Of a stretch of DNA of 64,000 nucleotides, positions 1 to 10,598 are shown piece after piece. A program made the translations under genes and the position numbers. How positions within the stretch are numbered: position 1 is the first letter of the stretch; the number at the start of each line of letters is the position of its first letter. The notes beneath the pieces are model-generated. The model ran no database searches. It saw only the letters and a list, made by a program, of their open reading frames with translations, and was not told the origin of the DNA. The DNA lies in the NCBI GenBank assembly GCA_900312665.1, contig ONZQ02000005.1:2273077-2337076 (forward strand), read 5' to 3'. The stretch comes from Cephalotrichum gorgonifer (lineage: Eukaryota > Ascomycota > Sordariomycetes > Microascales > Microascaceae).

Positions 1-1509
1 CGGTGCTTGAGAACTATCAACGAGAAGATCTTGACGCAGACGGATAAGGAGTGGTATGATCCACCAGAGGAGGAGCTGCCTGCCTACCCCATCGCAGTGG
101 GAGCTTCAGGCTCTGATGTGATGCAAGAAATGTCGCCGCCCTCTGCCCGGAGATCAGTCTTGGGGTTTGTCCTTGGTGATCGTGGGAAAGCCTGTGTTGG
201 GGAGCTGTTCGACCTGACGTGGTTCTCTCGCGTATGGGTCCTTCAAGAGGTTGGCCTAGCTACCACCGCCACAGTCTTTTGGGGCGACAACAGTATCGAC
301 TTTGGCGAGATTGCCACCTTTATTTTCAACGTCCATTACCACGAAGAGTTACAGCGCTTCCTTGGTCCCGAAGCATCATCCGCTTTGGCTGGCTCTCCCT
401 TATACGCTCTTTGGAATATCTGGGCTACATACGACAAGAAGGACTCATGGATGTACCGGACACCCGTGCTACGCGCATTTGCCGAACAGATCGCTGCTCA
501 TGCAGATATTGACTTCACGCTCGTCCTGGAAGCGTCGCGTTACTTTAGCGCTACTAATAAGCTGGACCACATCTACGCATTCCTGGGTCATCCTAGGGCC
601 AAGAAACCGGGCACGAGTGAGACATGGCTGCAGGCGAACTACTCGCTAAGCCTTAAAGACCAGCATCGGCTTTTGGCGTCCAGCATGGCCCAGGACTCGT
701 TGAACTTCCTAGTACAAGCGCAGCAGACCGAGGACAGCTTGAATGCCGCAGTTTATCCATCATGGGTACCTAAGTGGGATGAAAAGGATCCAATGCACTC
801 GCAGGCTTTCTGGGAAGCGTGGGACGCCAGCCTTCGAAAGGCAAAGCGCAAACCTTTTCGAGCTCAGGCTGACGGAGATAAGCTTGCCATATTAGGGCTG
901 ATTATTGACACGGTCGATAATTTTACGCCAACGATGAAGAAGCTGGCTCCCGAGGAAATATTCTCGGCGGGCGGCCCTCTCGTTGAACGGTGCTGGGAAG
1001 TAGTGAAGCAGAAACCCTGCCCGTACCCGCCTGACCGGGCCGTAGAGGCCTTCGCCTCGACTCTTCTCTGTCACTACAAAGTCCGGGTCGATGGGTATAA
1101 CGAGACGCCCTCTGTGGTCGAGCAGTTTGCCGGATTCTGCATGCGCGCGGACGTCAACTTCTTCAAAGATTTACAGTCCAACAACGGCGGCCTCTGGACA
1201 CTAGCTACCACTTTGGTAGCTAGTAAGATATTCGCCACCACGTTCCAAGGGTACGCAACTAATCGACGCTTCTTCAACACGACAGCCCAAGGCTTCTGGG
1301 GACTTGGCCCGGGTGCCATGCGGCAGGGGGATGTCTGTGCGGTGCTGTTGGGCGCTGACGTCCCCTTCGTACTCAGGCCGACGGAGACGAAAGGCCAGTA
1401 CAAGGTTGTTGGGGAGTGCTATATGTACAACTTCATGGACGGGGACGTCGTGGTGGCGTGGCAGGAGGGAAAGACCCCTTACACAATGGAAGATATTGTC
1501 CTGGTATAG
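1..1509 (+). CDS. HET domain protein, 5' end outside the window
   Basis: The frame is already open at base 1 and runs without interruption to a TAG at 1507-1509, so the N-terminal part of the gene lies before the window. The sequence enters within the last third of a HET (heterokaryon incompatibility) domain: the motif FSRVWVLQE is the conserved C-terminal block of that domain. The remaining roughly 400 residues are the variable C-terminal region usual in HET-6-like proteins, ending with the common 'GDVCAVLLGADVPFVLRP' block in which these proteins describe a ligand-like fold of unknown role. HET proteins trigger cell death after fusion of unlike fungal strains; which partner this one senses cannot be told. 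No intron is needed in the visible part. Confidence in the family is high; the start and full length are unknown. Confidence 0.9.
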   Translation, partial: RCLRTINEKILTQTDKEWYDPPEEELPAYPIAVGASGSDVMQEMSPPSARRSVLGFVLGDRGKACVGELFDLTWFSRVWVLQEVGLATTATVFWGDNSIDFGEIATFIFNVHYHEELQRFLGPEASSALAGSPLYALWNIWATYDKKDSWMYRTPVLRAFAEQIAAHADIDFTLVLEASRYFSATNKLDHIYAFLGHPRAKKPGTSETWLQANYSLSLKDQHRLLASSMAQDSLNFLVQAQQTEDSLNAAVYPSWVPKWDEKDPMHSQAFWEAWDASLRKAKRKPFRAQADGDKLAILGLIIDTVDNFTPTMKKLAPEEIFSAGGPLVERCWEVVKQKPCPYPPDRAVEAFASTLLCHYKVRVDGYNETPSVVEQFAGFCMRADVNFFKDLQSNNGGLWTLATTLVASKIFATTFQGYATNRRFFNTTAQGFWGLGPGAMRQGDVCAVLLGADVPFVLRPTETKGQYKVVGECYMYNFMDGDVVVAWQEGKTPYTMEDIVLV

Positions 1510-1984
1510 ATGTGTGTGGGTATGCTCTATGCATTTGAAGCGCCTTATAACCAACTCTACGGTAGCCAAATTTGGATTTATCCGAAAGATTGAACATACA
1601 GCAGACTCATCACTTGTCTTGATTTCTTTTTTTGATGTTACTGAGATATTTCACCTCACTTCGTTTACTTAAGAGTTTCTCTTGGTTTTATCTGGCTGGC
1701 TGCAGGCTCTCTCTGTACCCGGCCAAAATGTCAATGTCCACTCGGCGGCTACAGGACCACTCATACACATCATTGGCTATAAAACCACCAATGGCCCTTG
1801 CCATTTGCCGCCGAAGACGACTTCCAGGAGGACGAAAGCTCAAAAGTCCAATTCCGAATTCTCGCTTTCCCAAATTTCTCTGCCAACTTTTTCCCGCAAA
1901 TCACACCTGCATCGCGCACCCTACACGGAAGCCAAGTCGTCCTGACCCTGGCCCAGTCTACTATCAATAACTCCCGACGACAAA
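1510..1984. other. Intergenic region with TATA box
   Basis: No credible coding sequence. It holds the 3' flank of the HET gene and the promoter of the CorA-like gene, with a TATA element at 1778-1784. Confidence 0.6.
1771..1794 (+). promoter_or_regulatory. TATA box flanked by inverted CCAAT boxes
   Basis: TATAAAA lies at 1778-1784, about 200 bp before the ATG at 1985. It is bracketed by CATTGG on the left and CCAATG on the right, so the core promoter sits inside an imperfect palindrome of two CCAAT-type elements. The spacing to the ATG fits a 5' UTR of roughly 170 nt. Function is inferred from position only. Confidence 0.45.
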
Positions 1985-4900
1985 ATGGATGCAGAGTGGA
2001 AAGGTGAACAGAGAGAGATGGTTGCTGGCATGAAAGCCTTTCTGGAGCTCCAGACTCAGCATGTCGAGAGGCTCGAGGCGCTACTTTTCCATCACGCTCC
2101 TGCTGAGGTCCAATCTTTGCTGCCCACGCTCACGATTCTCACCCATATCAAGGCTCTGGATCAAATTCGAATAATGGCTCAATCGAAGATAAACGACCAG
2201 AATCGCAATCATCGCTTAGCATAACATCCGGTTCGTGTCAGGAGGTTCAAGCCGTTACCAGTCGTCTAGCTACTCCAGATAGGGACCGAACATGCGCGGA
2301 TAACGCGGCCGGATTGAAAGGAAGTCGACCTACCCACGAAGTTGATCCACCCGGCAATGACCAGTCGCCATCGTCTCCCTCCCTCCCTCCTTCTACATTC
2401 GTAAAACAAGATATCAAAATGGCCGGTACTTCGGTCGACGCCGAACAAGGGACACCAGGGCCGCTCTCGCATACAGCTGGATCTGACCCAGAGCCGCGGA
2501 CTAGAGATCACTCCCAAGGTTATCAACCGTCCCCTTCCCTAGCCGAAGGCAGGTTTTCAGACTTCGATCAGAACGACAAATTCGACAACGATCGCCCTGT
2601 AGCCGAGCCCCTTGGTCCGACATCGCCAATATTAGCCACATATTCTACCAGCGAGCCTTCGACGGATGGGGAATCCATGCAAGCGCTACCGACCGAGGAC
2701 GACGTAAAAACGATAATTTACGAGACGGGAGTGACCGGCAGAATGTGGGAAAAATTCATCCATCTCAATCCCGGTTACCGCGTGAAAAGATCGAAGACAC
2801 TAGGGTTGGCCATAAAAAGACCAGATGACCCTGAAACCGGTCCACGCGTGGTCGATTGGAAGTACTGTAAGCTACATATTCCGAGCGGTACATGCCCGCG
2901 AATATCGCCCTGATTTCCAGCGAAGGGCGGCCATACATCAAGGGAGATTCTCCAGAGCACACCTACTATTTGCCAGGGCGTGGTCGACCTAACTATATTG
3001 CCGAATGGGAACTTATTAAGACTGGGGACAAATGGTATCATATCGACAATCCTTCCCAGCCCCTGGTCGACTTTGGCGACAATTTTCCTGCGCTGTGGTA
3101 TGTACCCTATTCCCACTCGGTACCCGTCCTGATGCGAAAGGAAAAGGTTTCCACAGTCAGCTTTGATGATGCCGCGGTAGAGGGCATACGGCGAGTACTC
3201 GGCCAGTTGTATTCAGTGCCGCCAGATGCGAGAGCTCCCCTTGCTTTTGAGAGAAACCAACTGCGGCTAGCTCATGAAGAGAATCAGCTGGCAAAATACT
3301 TAGAGGCTGTCGATGCATTCTTTACAGAACTGGCCCGCGCTGGTGGGAAATTCTGCGTCGTCGACTTTGACGACTTCATGAACTCGAGGGCGTATTCCCC
3401 CTACAGTGCATCATCCTCAAGCATGCCTGATATCCCGCAAGGATTCTTAGCCACGCATTGTCTTGATGCTGAGGAATTTGACCTGAACATTCCTCCCTCC
3501 CGACTCAGAGACTTTGAAGGAGGGCCGGTCGATTGGTCCAGAGTATCATCTTTCCGTCAGTGGCATCGCTTAGTTCACATTCGTGGACTGGGGCAGATGA
3601 AATCCGACGGCATTCTGAAAACAGCCTTGGAGGAAAGAAGCTCAAGATCCATTTGGGAACGTCTGTTTCGGTCCTGGAGCTTCCCCAACGGTGAGGTTCA
3701 GCTCGGAATTCCAGCCCATGTCCTCTCCACCATCTTCGACTTGCATATCTTTTGTCGCCGACATCAAGGGTCTTCAAATCCTTACATGGTCGACTGGAAC
3801 CCCTTTCACATATCCTGGTACAGGATCATCGAAGCTGGTGCCACCTCTGGTTCCACATGGAAGTGGGGAACCTTATACGAGTCGGGGAAATATGTTCAAC
3901 AATCAGCATTCACAGCCAGCCTCTTCCCCCAGAGGATAAGTGAAAATGGATATTTCAGGTACAACGCAAGAGCCCCCTGGACGGAAGGAGGCCGTCCAGA
4001 CCAATTCTACTGGACGATGGTGGTTCTCTCACCTAATCACATCCCACTGAAAAGATATTTACCGAGGGATAATGGCCCGGTTCAACATTTCTTGTGGTAC
4101 ATTCATGATGCACTTGCTAGTGCTGCCAATTCTTGGGACGAGATTTTCCACGCCATGGAAGATCTCCTCGATGAGGGTGACGCCATTCTGAACCCCCAGA
4201 AGCATGATGACCTTTTATTCGACGATAGCACGTTTTCAAGATCGAGGCGTTATTTCTGGGCAGCTGATAGCTTGGACACATTCCTGGCGAGCATCTCGGA
4301 CACCTTGAACCAGTGGAATATGTGGTGGGAGGCTTGGGAGCCAATTATCAGGAACGCCGAGAGGATGCACAAGCTTCGCTTCGAGGCTCGTAGTCGCTCG
4401 GAGCCAAAATCGAGGTACTATTTTTCACTTTCTAATCTCAGTAGTGAAAGGATAATTGGCTTCCCTCCCAAGCAGATCAACCGACAAATTGATCGTCTGG
4501 AAGGGCTTAGGGGGGCATTCCAAGCTCGTCTACAGAAGACACAGACGCTAAGAGAAGCGGTAGGTCATTATCTCGCCGGTTGAGGAGACTTTGGATACAG
4601 TGGCTTAACCTCGACTGATTTGTTTAGTTATTCAGCGCCAGCAGCGTCATGGAGAGCCGCGAGGCGACCGATCTCGGCAAGACCGTCAAGCTCCTCACCT
4701 ATGTCAGCATCTTTTACCTCCCGCTTGGAGTGTGTGCGGCAATGTTCAGCATCGACCCGGACTTCGGCCTTACCCTCTTCGGGGTCGTGACGGTGGTAAC
4801 GGCAGTCACTACCTATTTCATCGTGGCGAATCTTGAAAGCATTATTCATGTGCTCCGGAGGACGCCACAGGCAATCAAGACTCCCTTAGTTGATAAGATG

Positions 4901-5104
4901 GCACAGGACGGTGATGAGGAGTGGAAGAGGAGGGGGCAGGGTCTGAGAGACGCTCGGCCGGATCGGGCCGATGCCACTCCTTCCGGATGGCGAATTGTTC
5001 AGTACGCAGGGGTACGACTCGCTAGGGTCTTTGGGCGTTTGGGCCGTTGGAAGCGTCTGGGGCGTTTTGGGCCGGGGAAGGAACTTGAGGGTGAATTGCC
5101 CTGA
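1985..5104 (+). CDS. CorA-like membrane protein
   Basis: Large multi-exon gene. Well-supported joins: intron 2862-2920 (GTACTG...TTCCAG, restores frame) and intron 4560-4627 (GTAGGT...TTTAG), which links the C-terminus of the long soluble region to the block SASSVMESREATDLGKTVKL. That block plus two hydrophobic segments (about 4700-4840) is the C-terminal membrane part of CorA-like Mg2+ transporter family proteins, common in Pezizomycotina. The canonical GMN loop after the first helix is replaced by MFS, so metal transport is doubtful. The N-terminal half is low-complexity and acidic, the middle is a fungus-specific soluble domain of unknown function. The 5' end is uncertain: a start at 1985 needs an intron with a weak donor (about 2108-2241), whereas the in-frame ATG at 2419 has a good context and needs none. 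Predicted length is about 950 or 850 residues. Confidence 0.72.
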
Positions 5105-5233
5105 GTTTGGAGCTTTAGGTTGCGCCTAGTAGGCAGGCAGATGGGGAACAGGGAGCCAACTTAATATCGATACTATGAGATCACAAGATCACCACAAATT
5201 TTCTGTCTAGCTAGATGAAAGGGAAGTAACCTT

Positions 5234-6196
5234 CTATTCCAAATTTGTCTTTGCCTGCAGAAACTCCACTAAATCTCGTAACATCGGCCCCGAGTACCAA
5301 TGACCTAGTGACTCATACTCCCTCCACGAAACATCAATTCCGGCACTGCGTAGACACAGGGACGCGTTCCGGCCGAGGATGACGCTCACCTGGGCATCCT
5401 CCGACCCGTGGCCCAGGAAAGCTGGAATCTTCCTGAAGACAATGTCTGTAGGACGTGGGGAAGATGCTGGGCCCTGGATCTCCTCCCGCAGCCAGCTTAC
5501 AGCCCGCATGGCAGGGTCCTGAGAATCCGGATCTGAGTCGTCCTCCTCCCTCTCAAATGGGTCGAACGCGTCGTCGCCCTCAGTTTCATTCGAGTCCCCC
5601 CCAGCTGCGTCCCCCAGGTCCGACTGCTCGAGCAACCTCGTACAGAAGGGGAGGAAACCACACATCCCGACCACTGCACCGAGGGGCTCCCCTTCCCAAA
5701 GGAGCATCGCAATGAGTGAGGCCGCACATCCCTGGCTCAGACCCCCGACCACGACATCAGAGGCACCCCCGGGGACGTCCGCGATTTCGGCGCGGATAAG
5801 GCCGTGGATATAGCCTGTCGTCTCTTGGAGGCCCGGGGACTGCAGCTCTTCGCGGAATGTGGCAGGTGGGACAAGCTCCCAGTTGTCGAACCACTGGTGC
5901 GTCTTTGCGCGGCGGTAGAGGGTTGCGCGGCGGTGGGCGGCGGTGGGGAAGACGAAGCGCGCGTGGGGGAATACTTGGTCGAGGGTGGTGGTTGGTGAGG
6001 GAGTACTTGAGGTTCCGGTAGTGGGAATTCCCCCTGGTGGAATCGGGATAGGTGTTTCTAGGAGGGCACGTCCGAATTTCTCGCCAGAGGAACCGCGCCC
6101 GTGGAGGAGGATAAGGGTGTGTTTGTGTGGGAGAGTGCGTGGCTGGATCACCAGCGGAGCTGGATAATCCATGGCGCTGGATGGAAGTAATGCCAA
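5234..6196 (-). CDS. Serine hydrolase, acyl-protein thioesterase/phospholipase-carboxylesterase type
   Basis: Single-exon gene of 320 residues. It opens with the oxyanion-hole block LILLHGRGSSG, then the nucleophile elbow GLSQG (serine near residue 154), an aspartate in GHGSEDAQV (near 266) and a histidine in SLGHWYSG (near 297). This is the alpha/beta-hydrolase triad of the Abhydrolase_2 family (acyl-protein thioesterases, lysophospholipases). An acidic insert rich in D and E (about residues 205-230) is unlike the compact 220-230-residue yeast enzyme. No signal peptide is seen, so a cytosolic esterase acting on acylated proteins or lipids is likely. Start: the ATG at 6196 is used; an in-frame ATG at 6172 is equally plausible. 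It is convergent with the CorA-like gene, about 130 bp apart. Confidence 0.88.
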   Translation of the reverse strand: MALLPSSAMDYPAPLVIQPRTLPHKHTLILLHGRGSSGEKFGRALLETPIPIPPGGIPTTGTSSTPSPTTTLDQVFPHARFVFPTAAHRRATLYRRAKTHQWFDNWELVPPATFREELQSPGLQETTGYIHGLIRAEIADVPGGASDVVVGGLSQGCAASLIAMLLWEGEPLGAVVGMCGFLPFCTRLLEQSDLGDAAGGDSNETEGDDAFDPFEREEDDSDPDSQDPAMRAVSWLREEIQGPASSPRPTDIVFRKIPAFLGHGSEDAQVSVILGRNASLCLRSAGIDVSWREYESLGHWYSGPMLRDLVEFLQAKTNLE

Positions 6197-6702
6197 GGAG
6201 GGTGATTTAGTAGCGTATGACTTTGACTTTCATAGTTCTTTTCAAACTAGTGATGGATGTATGTTGGCTCCATTTCCGTTCGTTACAAATGAATGAACAA
6301 TTGGGCATTTGGTTTTAGTTTGAAGACAAGTCTTTTAACGATGACTCGAACGGGTAGCATATTCCTAGGCAGCCGCTGGTATCACGTGGCATGCCTGTTG
6401 CAAATGCTGCAGATACTGCTTCTTGTGCAGCTTAAAAGGCTTTCTGGCTTACATGGTGTGGAACAAGCTAGATCCAGTATATGCACATTAGCTACGTGAA
6501 TATGGCCCGGGGTGGTAGTAAGGAGCATGTGGAACTGGTAATCGTGCGTAAATATACAAGTCAACTCTCGGAATCTAGCCATCATCCCTGCTAGGAAAAG
6601 AATGAAATGAAGGATATCTTACAACCAGGTGACATAAGAAAACAAAACTCAGGCTCCATATCGTCATTGCAACAAATTGTGATGTCGCCCACATGCTCTT
6701 CC
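6197..6702. other. Intergenic region
   Basis: About 500 bp between the start of the serine hydrolase and the end of the HET-ankyrin gene, both on the minus strand. No gene seen; presumably the hydrolase promoter plus the HET-ankyrin 3' UTR. Confidence 0.5.
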
Positions 6703-9700
6703 TTAACCCTTCTCCCCCGTCTCTGTTCCTCGACTACCAAACGGCCACCAAAGCCAGGAAGATTTCTCCTGGTCCGACCGAGAAGACCCGCCCGCCTCGG
6801 TCTCCTCATTCCCATTGTAAGTGAGAAGTTGCCCCTCTGCGTCTCGATACTCTTCAGCGGGAAGGTAATGCCGCAACGGCCAGCCAAACTTATCGCTGGC
6901 ATCCCTGTCGGCGCCCGCATCGAGCAAGATTCTCGAGACTGCATCCTTCCTATGATAGCAAGAAAAGTGCAGCGGCCTCCAGCCCTTGTCGTCCTTGGCG
7001 TCTATATCGGCGCCCGAATCGACGAGCAGCCGTGCGATGGCCTCGCTCCCGTCCTTGGCCGCGTGGTGTAGCAGCGTCTTTCCGCCGTCGGTCCTAACAT
7101 CCACTTTAGCGCCGGCGCCAATGAGGAGCCTGGCGATGGTGGAGTAGCTGTGTATGCAGGCATGATAGAGTGGGGTGTAGCCCTTATCGTCCGTGGCGTC
7201 TACCTGGGCGCCCATGTCGACGAGCATCCTTGCGACGGACGCGTGACCGAACCTGGCGGCGCTGTGTAGCGCCGTCCAGGAGTCGAGCCCGTTCTTGGCG
7301 TTCATATTGGCGCCCAGTTCGATAAGGAGCTTCGCGACGGCTTCATACCCGTTCACGACGGCGCAGTGCAGCGCCGTCTGGCGCGCGGCGTGCTCTTCGA
7401 CGCTCAGGCCGGAGATCAGCTGCTCGTCTGCGCGCTCATCCTCATTCGTAGCATTCGGGTCGGCTTTGCGAGCGATAAGAAGCTTAATGATCGCTTCATG
7501 CTGCATCTTGGTGGCCCACCATAGCGCCGTCTGCCCATCTTTATCCCTGCGGTCCGGGACGGCCCCGCTGTCTAGCAGTAGCTGCATAAGTGTCTCATGC
7601 CCATTTTCTGCCGCTAAGGATAGCGGTGTCCGTTCGAGGTAGCTATTGACGTTTGGGTTCGCTCCTCCGTCGATCAGTGGCTTGGCGATTTCCTTGTATC
7701 CCTTGTCGGCTGCCAACGATAGCAGCATGCTTCTGTGGTCGATATCCGTGCTGTTTGGCTCTGTTCGTGCATCAAGCAGCAATTTCACGACTGGCCCATG
7801 CTCTTTCACTACCGTCCTCCATAGCGGCGTCTGCTTCTCCTTACCCTGGATGTCTTGGTCGGCGTTGCTGTCGAGCAGGAGCTTGACAGTTGACTCATGT
7901 CCGTTTTCCGCCGCCCACAATAGCGGCGTATTTCCGTGGTACTTATCCTTGGCGTCCGGGTCCGCCCCATGGTCGAGCTGATGTTTGACAACGCCCTCAT
8001 TCCCCATCCCGGCTGCCAGCCACAGGGGGATCCAACCACCATGGTCCTCGATGAGCTTGGTTACACCGTCCGGCCTCTCTACCCTCAGTGCTTCCCCAAA
8101 CCGCTCCATCGCCCTTCGAAGATTCCTCTCCGCCAGTTTCATATTACCTACGGCTTCTAACGGCCCCACGGTATTGGATAAACTGGTCGCTTGGTCGATG
8201 TATCCATCCAACTCTGTCATTTGGCGACTCGGGTCTCGATGTCGCGTACAGAGCTCGTCGTCATCTCCACTCCCTTCTTGGTGACTGTTCCAGTCCCAGG
8301 TGAGTAGGAGGTCATGAGGAAAGACTTCCAAGTATTTGTGGAGGTCCGACCACGCGGTGTCTCCACCCGGACCCCGTATCTCGCAGGGGTCGTCCGTGGG
8401 GGGTACCGATATCATAACCACGGCCCAATAGTTACTTTGTAGCCTGATAATGGTAGGTCTCGATGCTCCTTCAAGGAGGCAGATGGCGTCTCCCTCCTGG
8501 ACAGATCTCGCCGAGGGCTGGAGGATCCAATTGGACGTCGCCCATCCGCCGTGGGAGAAGAAGCCTGCGATCCACCTGAGGTCGTGCTTTGTGTTGCCGA
8601 AGTAGCCATGGGAATTCGTCCAGGTAACCGCCACCTTCTGCCTGTGCTCCGCATCCTTTTTGACCGAGGTTACCCGTCCGAGCATGCATCCTTTCCCTCG
8701 AATGACGGCCAATTCCTCGTCATCCCATGCGCTGACCGATACCTGCTCGGATGTGCAGAAGTGGATGAGTCGCTTGAAAAGCTGCCCCCACGGAATTCTG
8801 TAGTCAACGGATAGTCCTGCTGTGCTGGGGTCGTCGGAGCTCATGCCGAGAAGGGCGAATATCTTGTCGTGGCGCTCCGTGGCTTCGCGAGTGTGATACA
8901 TCTCCACCAGCTCGCTCATAGGGCGTATATCTAGCGAGAACCTACCAGAGATACCAATGACGTCTCTAGGCCGGAAGATTGCACCCCTTACCAGGTAGGT
9001 TATGGAATGGGTCAGTTCCCGCAGGCCCGGATAGGGTATATAGGAAAGGGCCAAGCCGCTCAACCCTACGCAGAATGCGTATCCGTCGATACTGGCTGGG
9101 CCGCATTTGATCAGCACGTGTCGAGCGGCGGCGACTTCTTGCAGTACCTAAACCAAATGTGTTAGCAAAATACTTCCTCATGTAAGATTGATTGAATGTT
9201 CGGGCTGCTCCTCTCTTACCCAGATCCGCCGAAACCACGGTCGCTGAAGAAGGGCAAGGATTGCATCCTTGGTCCTCTGGTCCAACGGGGATTCCGTGGA
9301 CAGCTCGGCTGGAGGGTTGACCGCGACCCCCACAGCTTGCAGATGTGCGGGCGACCCGGCTGGAAAGAAGGGGTCTATCACTACCATATCCTTCTTGGGC
9401 TCCACCTTAGGCTCACGTTTTGAGAATGTTCCAGACTTTTGGAGAGCGGCGGTACGTATGACTTCGATCGCGTGGCCGCTGTCGGGTGCCGCCTCTCCGA
9501 GCCAGACAGTCACGCTGCTGGCTGTAGCGTAAATCTTTGCCATCAGCTGGATTTGCAGGGCCTTTTCGTTCTTGTCGGTCTGGTTGATACATAGCGCGTC
9601 TATCCACAGGATGCGCTCAATGTAGGGGTCCCTAAGATGAGAAAGCGCTGCGTGGAGGTTTACCGTCACGGAGAGGGCACAACCGTCGATGCAGATAGGA

Positions 9701-9957
9701 CTAGGGGCTGCTTCGGAGCCCCATACGTATGATAAGGCTTCGTATGGGCGGGTACCTTCTGAGTCTGGGAGGGCGTAGGCGAACAGCTGGCATTGTATGG
9801 GGGCGTGCTTATCCGGGCTAGGCATGAGTCGGAGGAGACGAATATTACCCTGTGGTAAAGAAGCGTAATTGTATACGGATATGGTGGGCTGAGGGCCCGA
9901 TTGTGTTTGGACGAGCGATACCGTCATGTCTGCAGGTGTGGTGATTGGCGTGTGCAT
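6703..9957 (-). CDS. HET domain - ankyrin repeat protein
   Basis: Two exons, 9957-9220 and 9147-6703; the 72-nt intron (GTAAGA...TTTAG) splits the HET motif so that RIWV joins LQEVAAAR in frame. Product about 1060 residues. HET domain: YEALSYVWG at residues 72-80, ILWIDALCINQ near 115-125, RIWVLQE near 243-250. After a linker, the C-terminal half carries roughly ten ankyrin repeats (recurrent 'TPLLWAAENGHESTVKLLL' pattern) from about residue 620 to 1020, ending in a short polar tail. This is the architecture of fungal incompatibility or NLR-like effectors in which the repeat array is the likely recognition module and the HET domain the death effector (family knowledge). The repeats differ from one another, so they are not freshly amplified. 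It is head-to-head with the HET gene at 10599. Confidence 0.93.
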
Positions 9958-10598
9958 GTGTTGGGAGACAGGTATTTCAAGTCGAACGGCGACTCGGTGC
10001 GCGATTTTGACGTGAGCTGGCCGGGACGGGGATTGTGACTTGCGAAATGCTCATTTGAATGTATTTATACGAGAAACCCACACACACCTGGAAGCGCTGC
10101 ATGTAGAAGCATTATTGGCAATGGATTGGGTTTGGATAAATCGCTTGGAAAGAAGCCAATAGCAACACTAGTATGGCCATTTGAGTGTGGCTGTGTTGGG
10201 CAGGCTATGGCTGAACATGACCGTGGACGCTTTTTTCACGTTCATGCCGTGTTGAGTGTTCGACCAAGGAGTAAGAACTGGACAATAAAATGCGTGCAGG
10301 GTCCGGTTAGCGAGTTTATAAGTCGATGAGGAGAAATTTCAACAAAACACCGGCATCCTGCGTCTTTCCCAGGAATAGGAGAGGATTTCAGCCGAGTGTT
10401 TGTGGAAGCCAAGGCAACTGTGATGCCCACACACACACAAGCGCCGGGATGACATAAACCTAGCAGTTCTTACACTTGCATCGCATGCCGCGCAGGGCTC
10501 CCATCCTCTTCAGTCAGCCCCTCCATCATTTCTTATTGCTGCCTGCACATTGACTCCGGCCGCATTTCGGCCTCGAACAGCAGCCACATTTCCCCCAG
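9958..10598. promoter_or_regulatory. Shared promoter of divergent HET genes
   Basis: 641 bp between two divergently oriented HET genes. On the minus strand a TATAAATA element lies at 10069-10062, about 105 bp before the HET-ankyrin ATG. A short CA run occurs at 10429-10440. No coding sequence is seen. Co-regulation is an inference from the arrangement. Confidence 0.5.
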
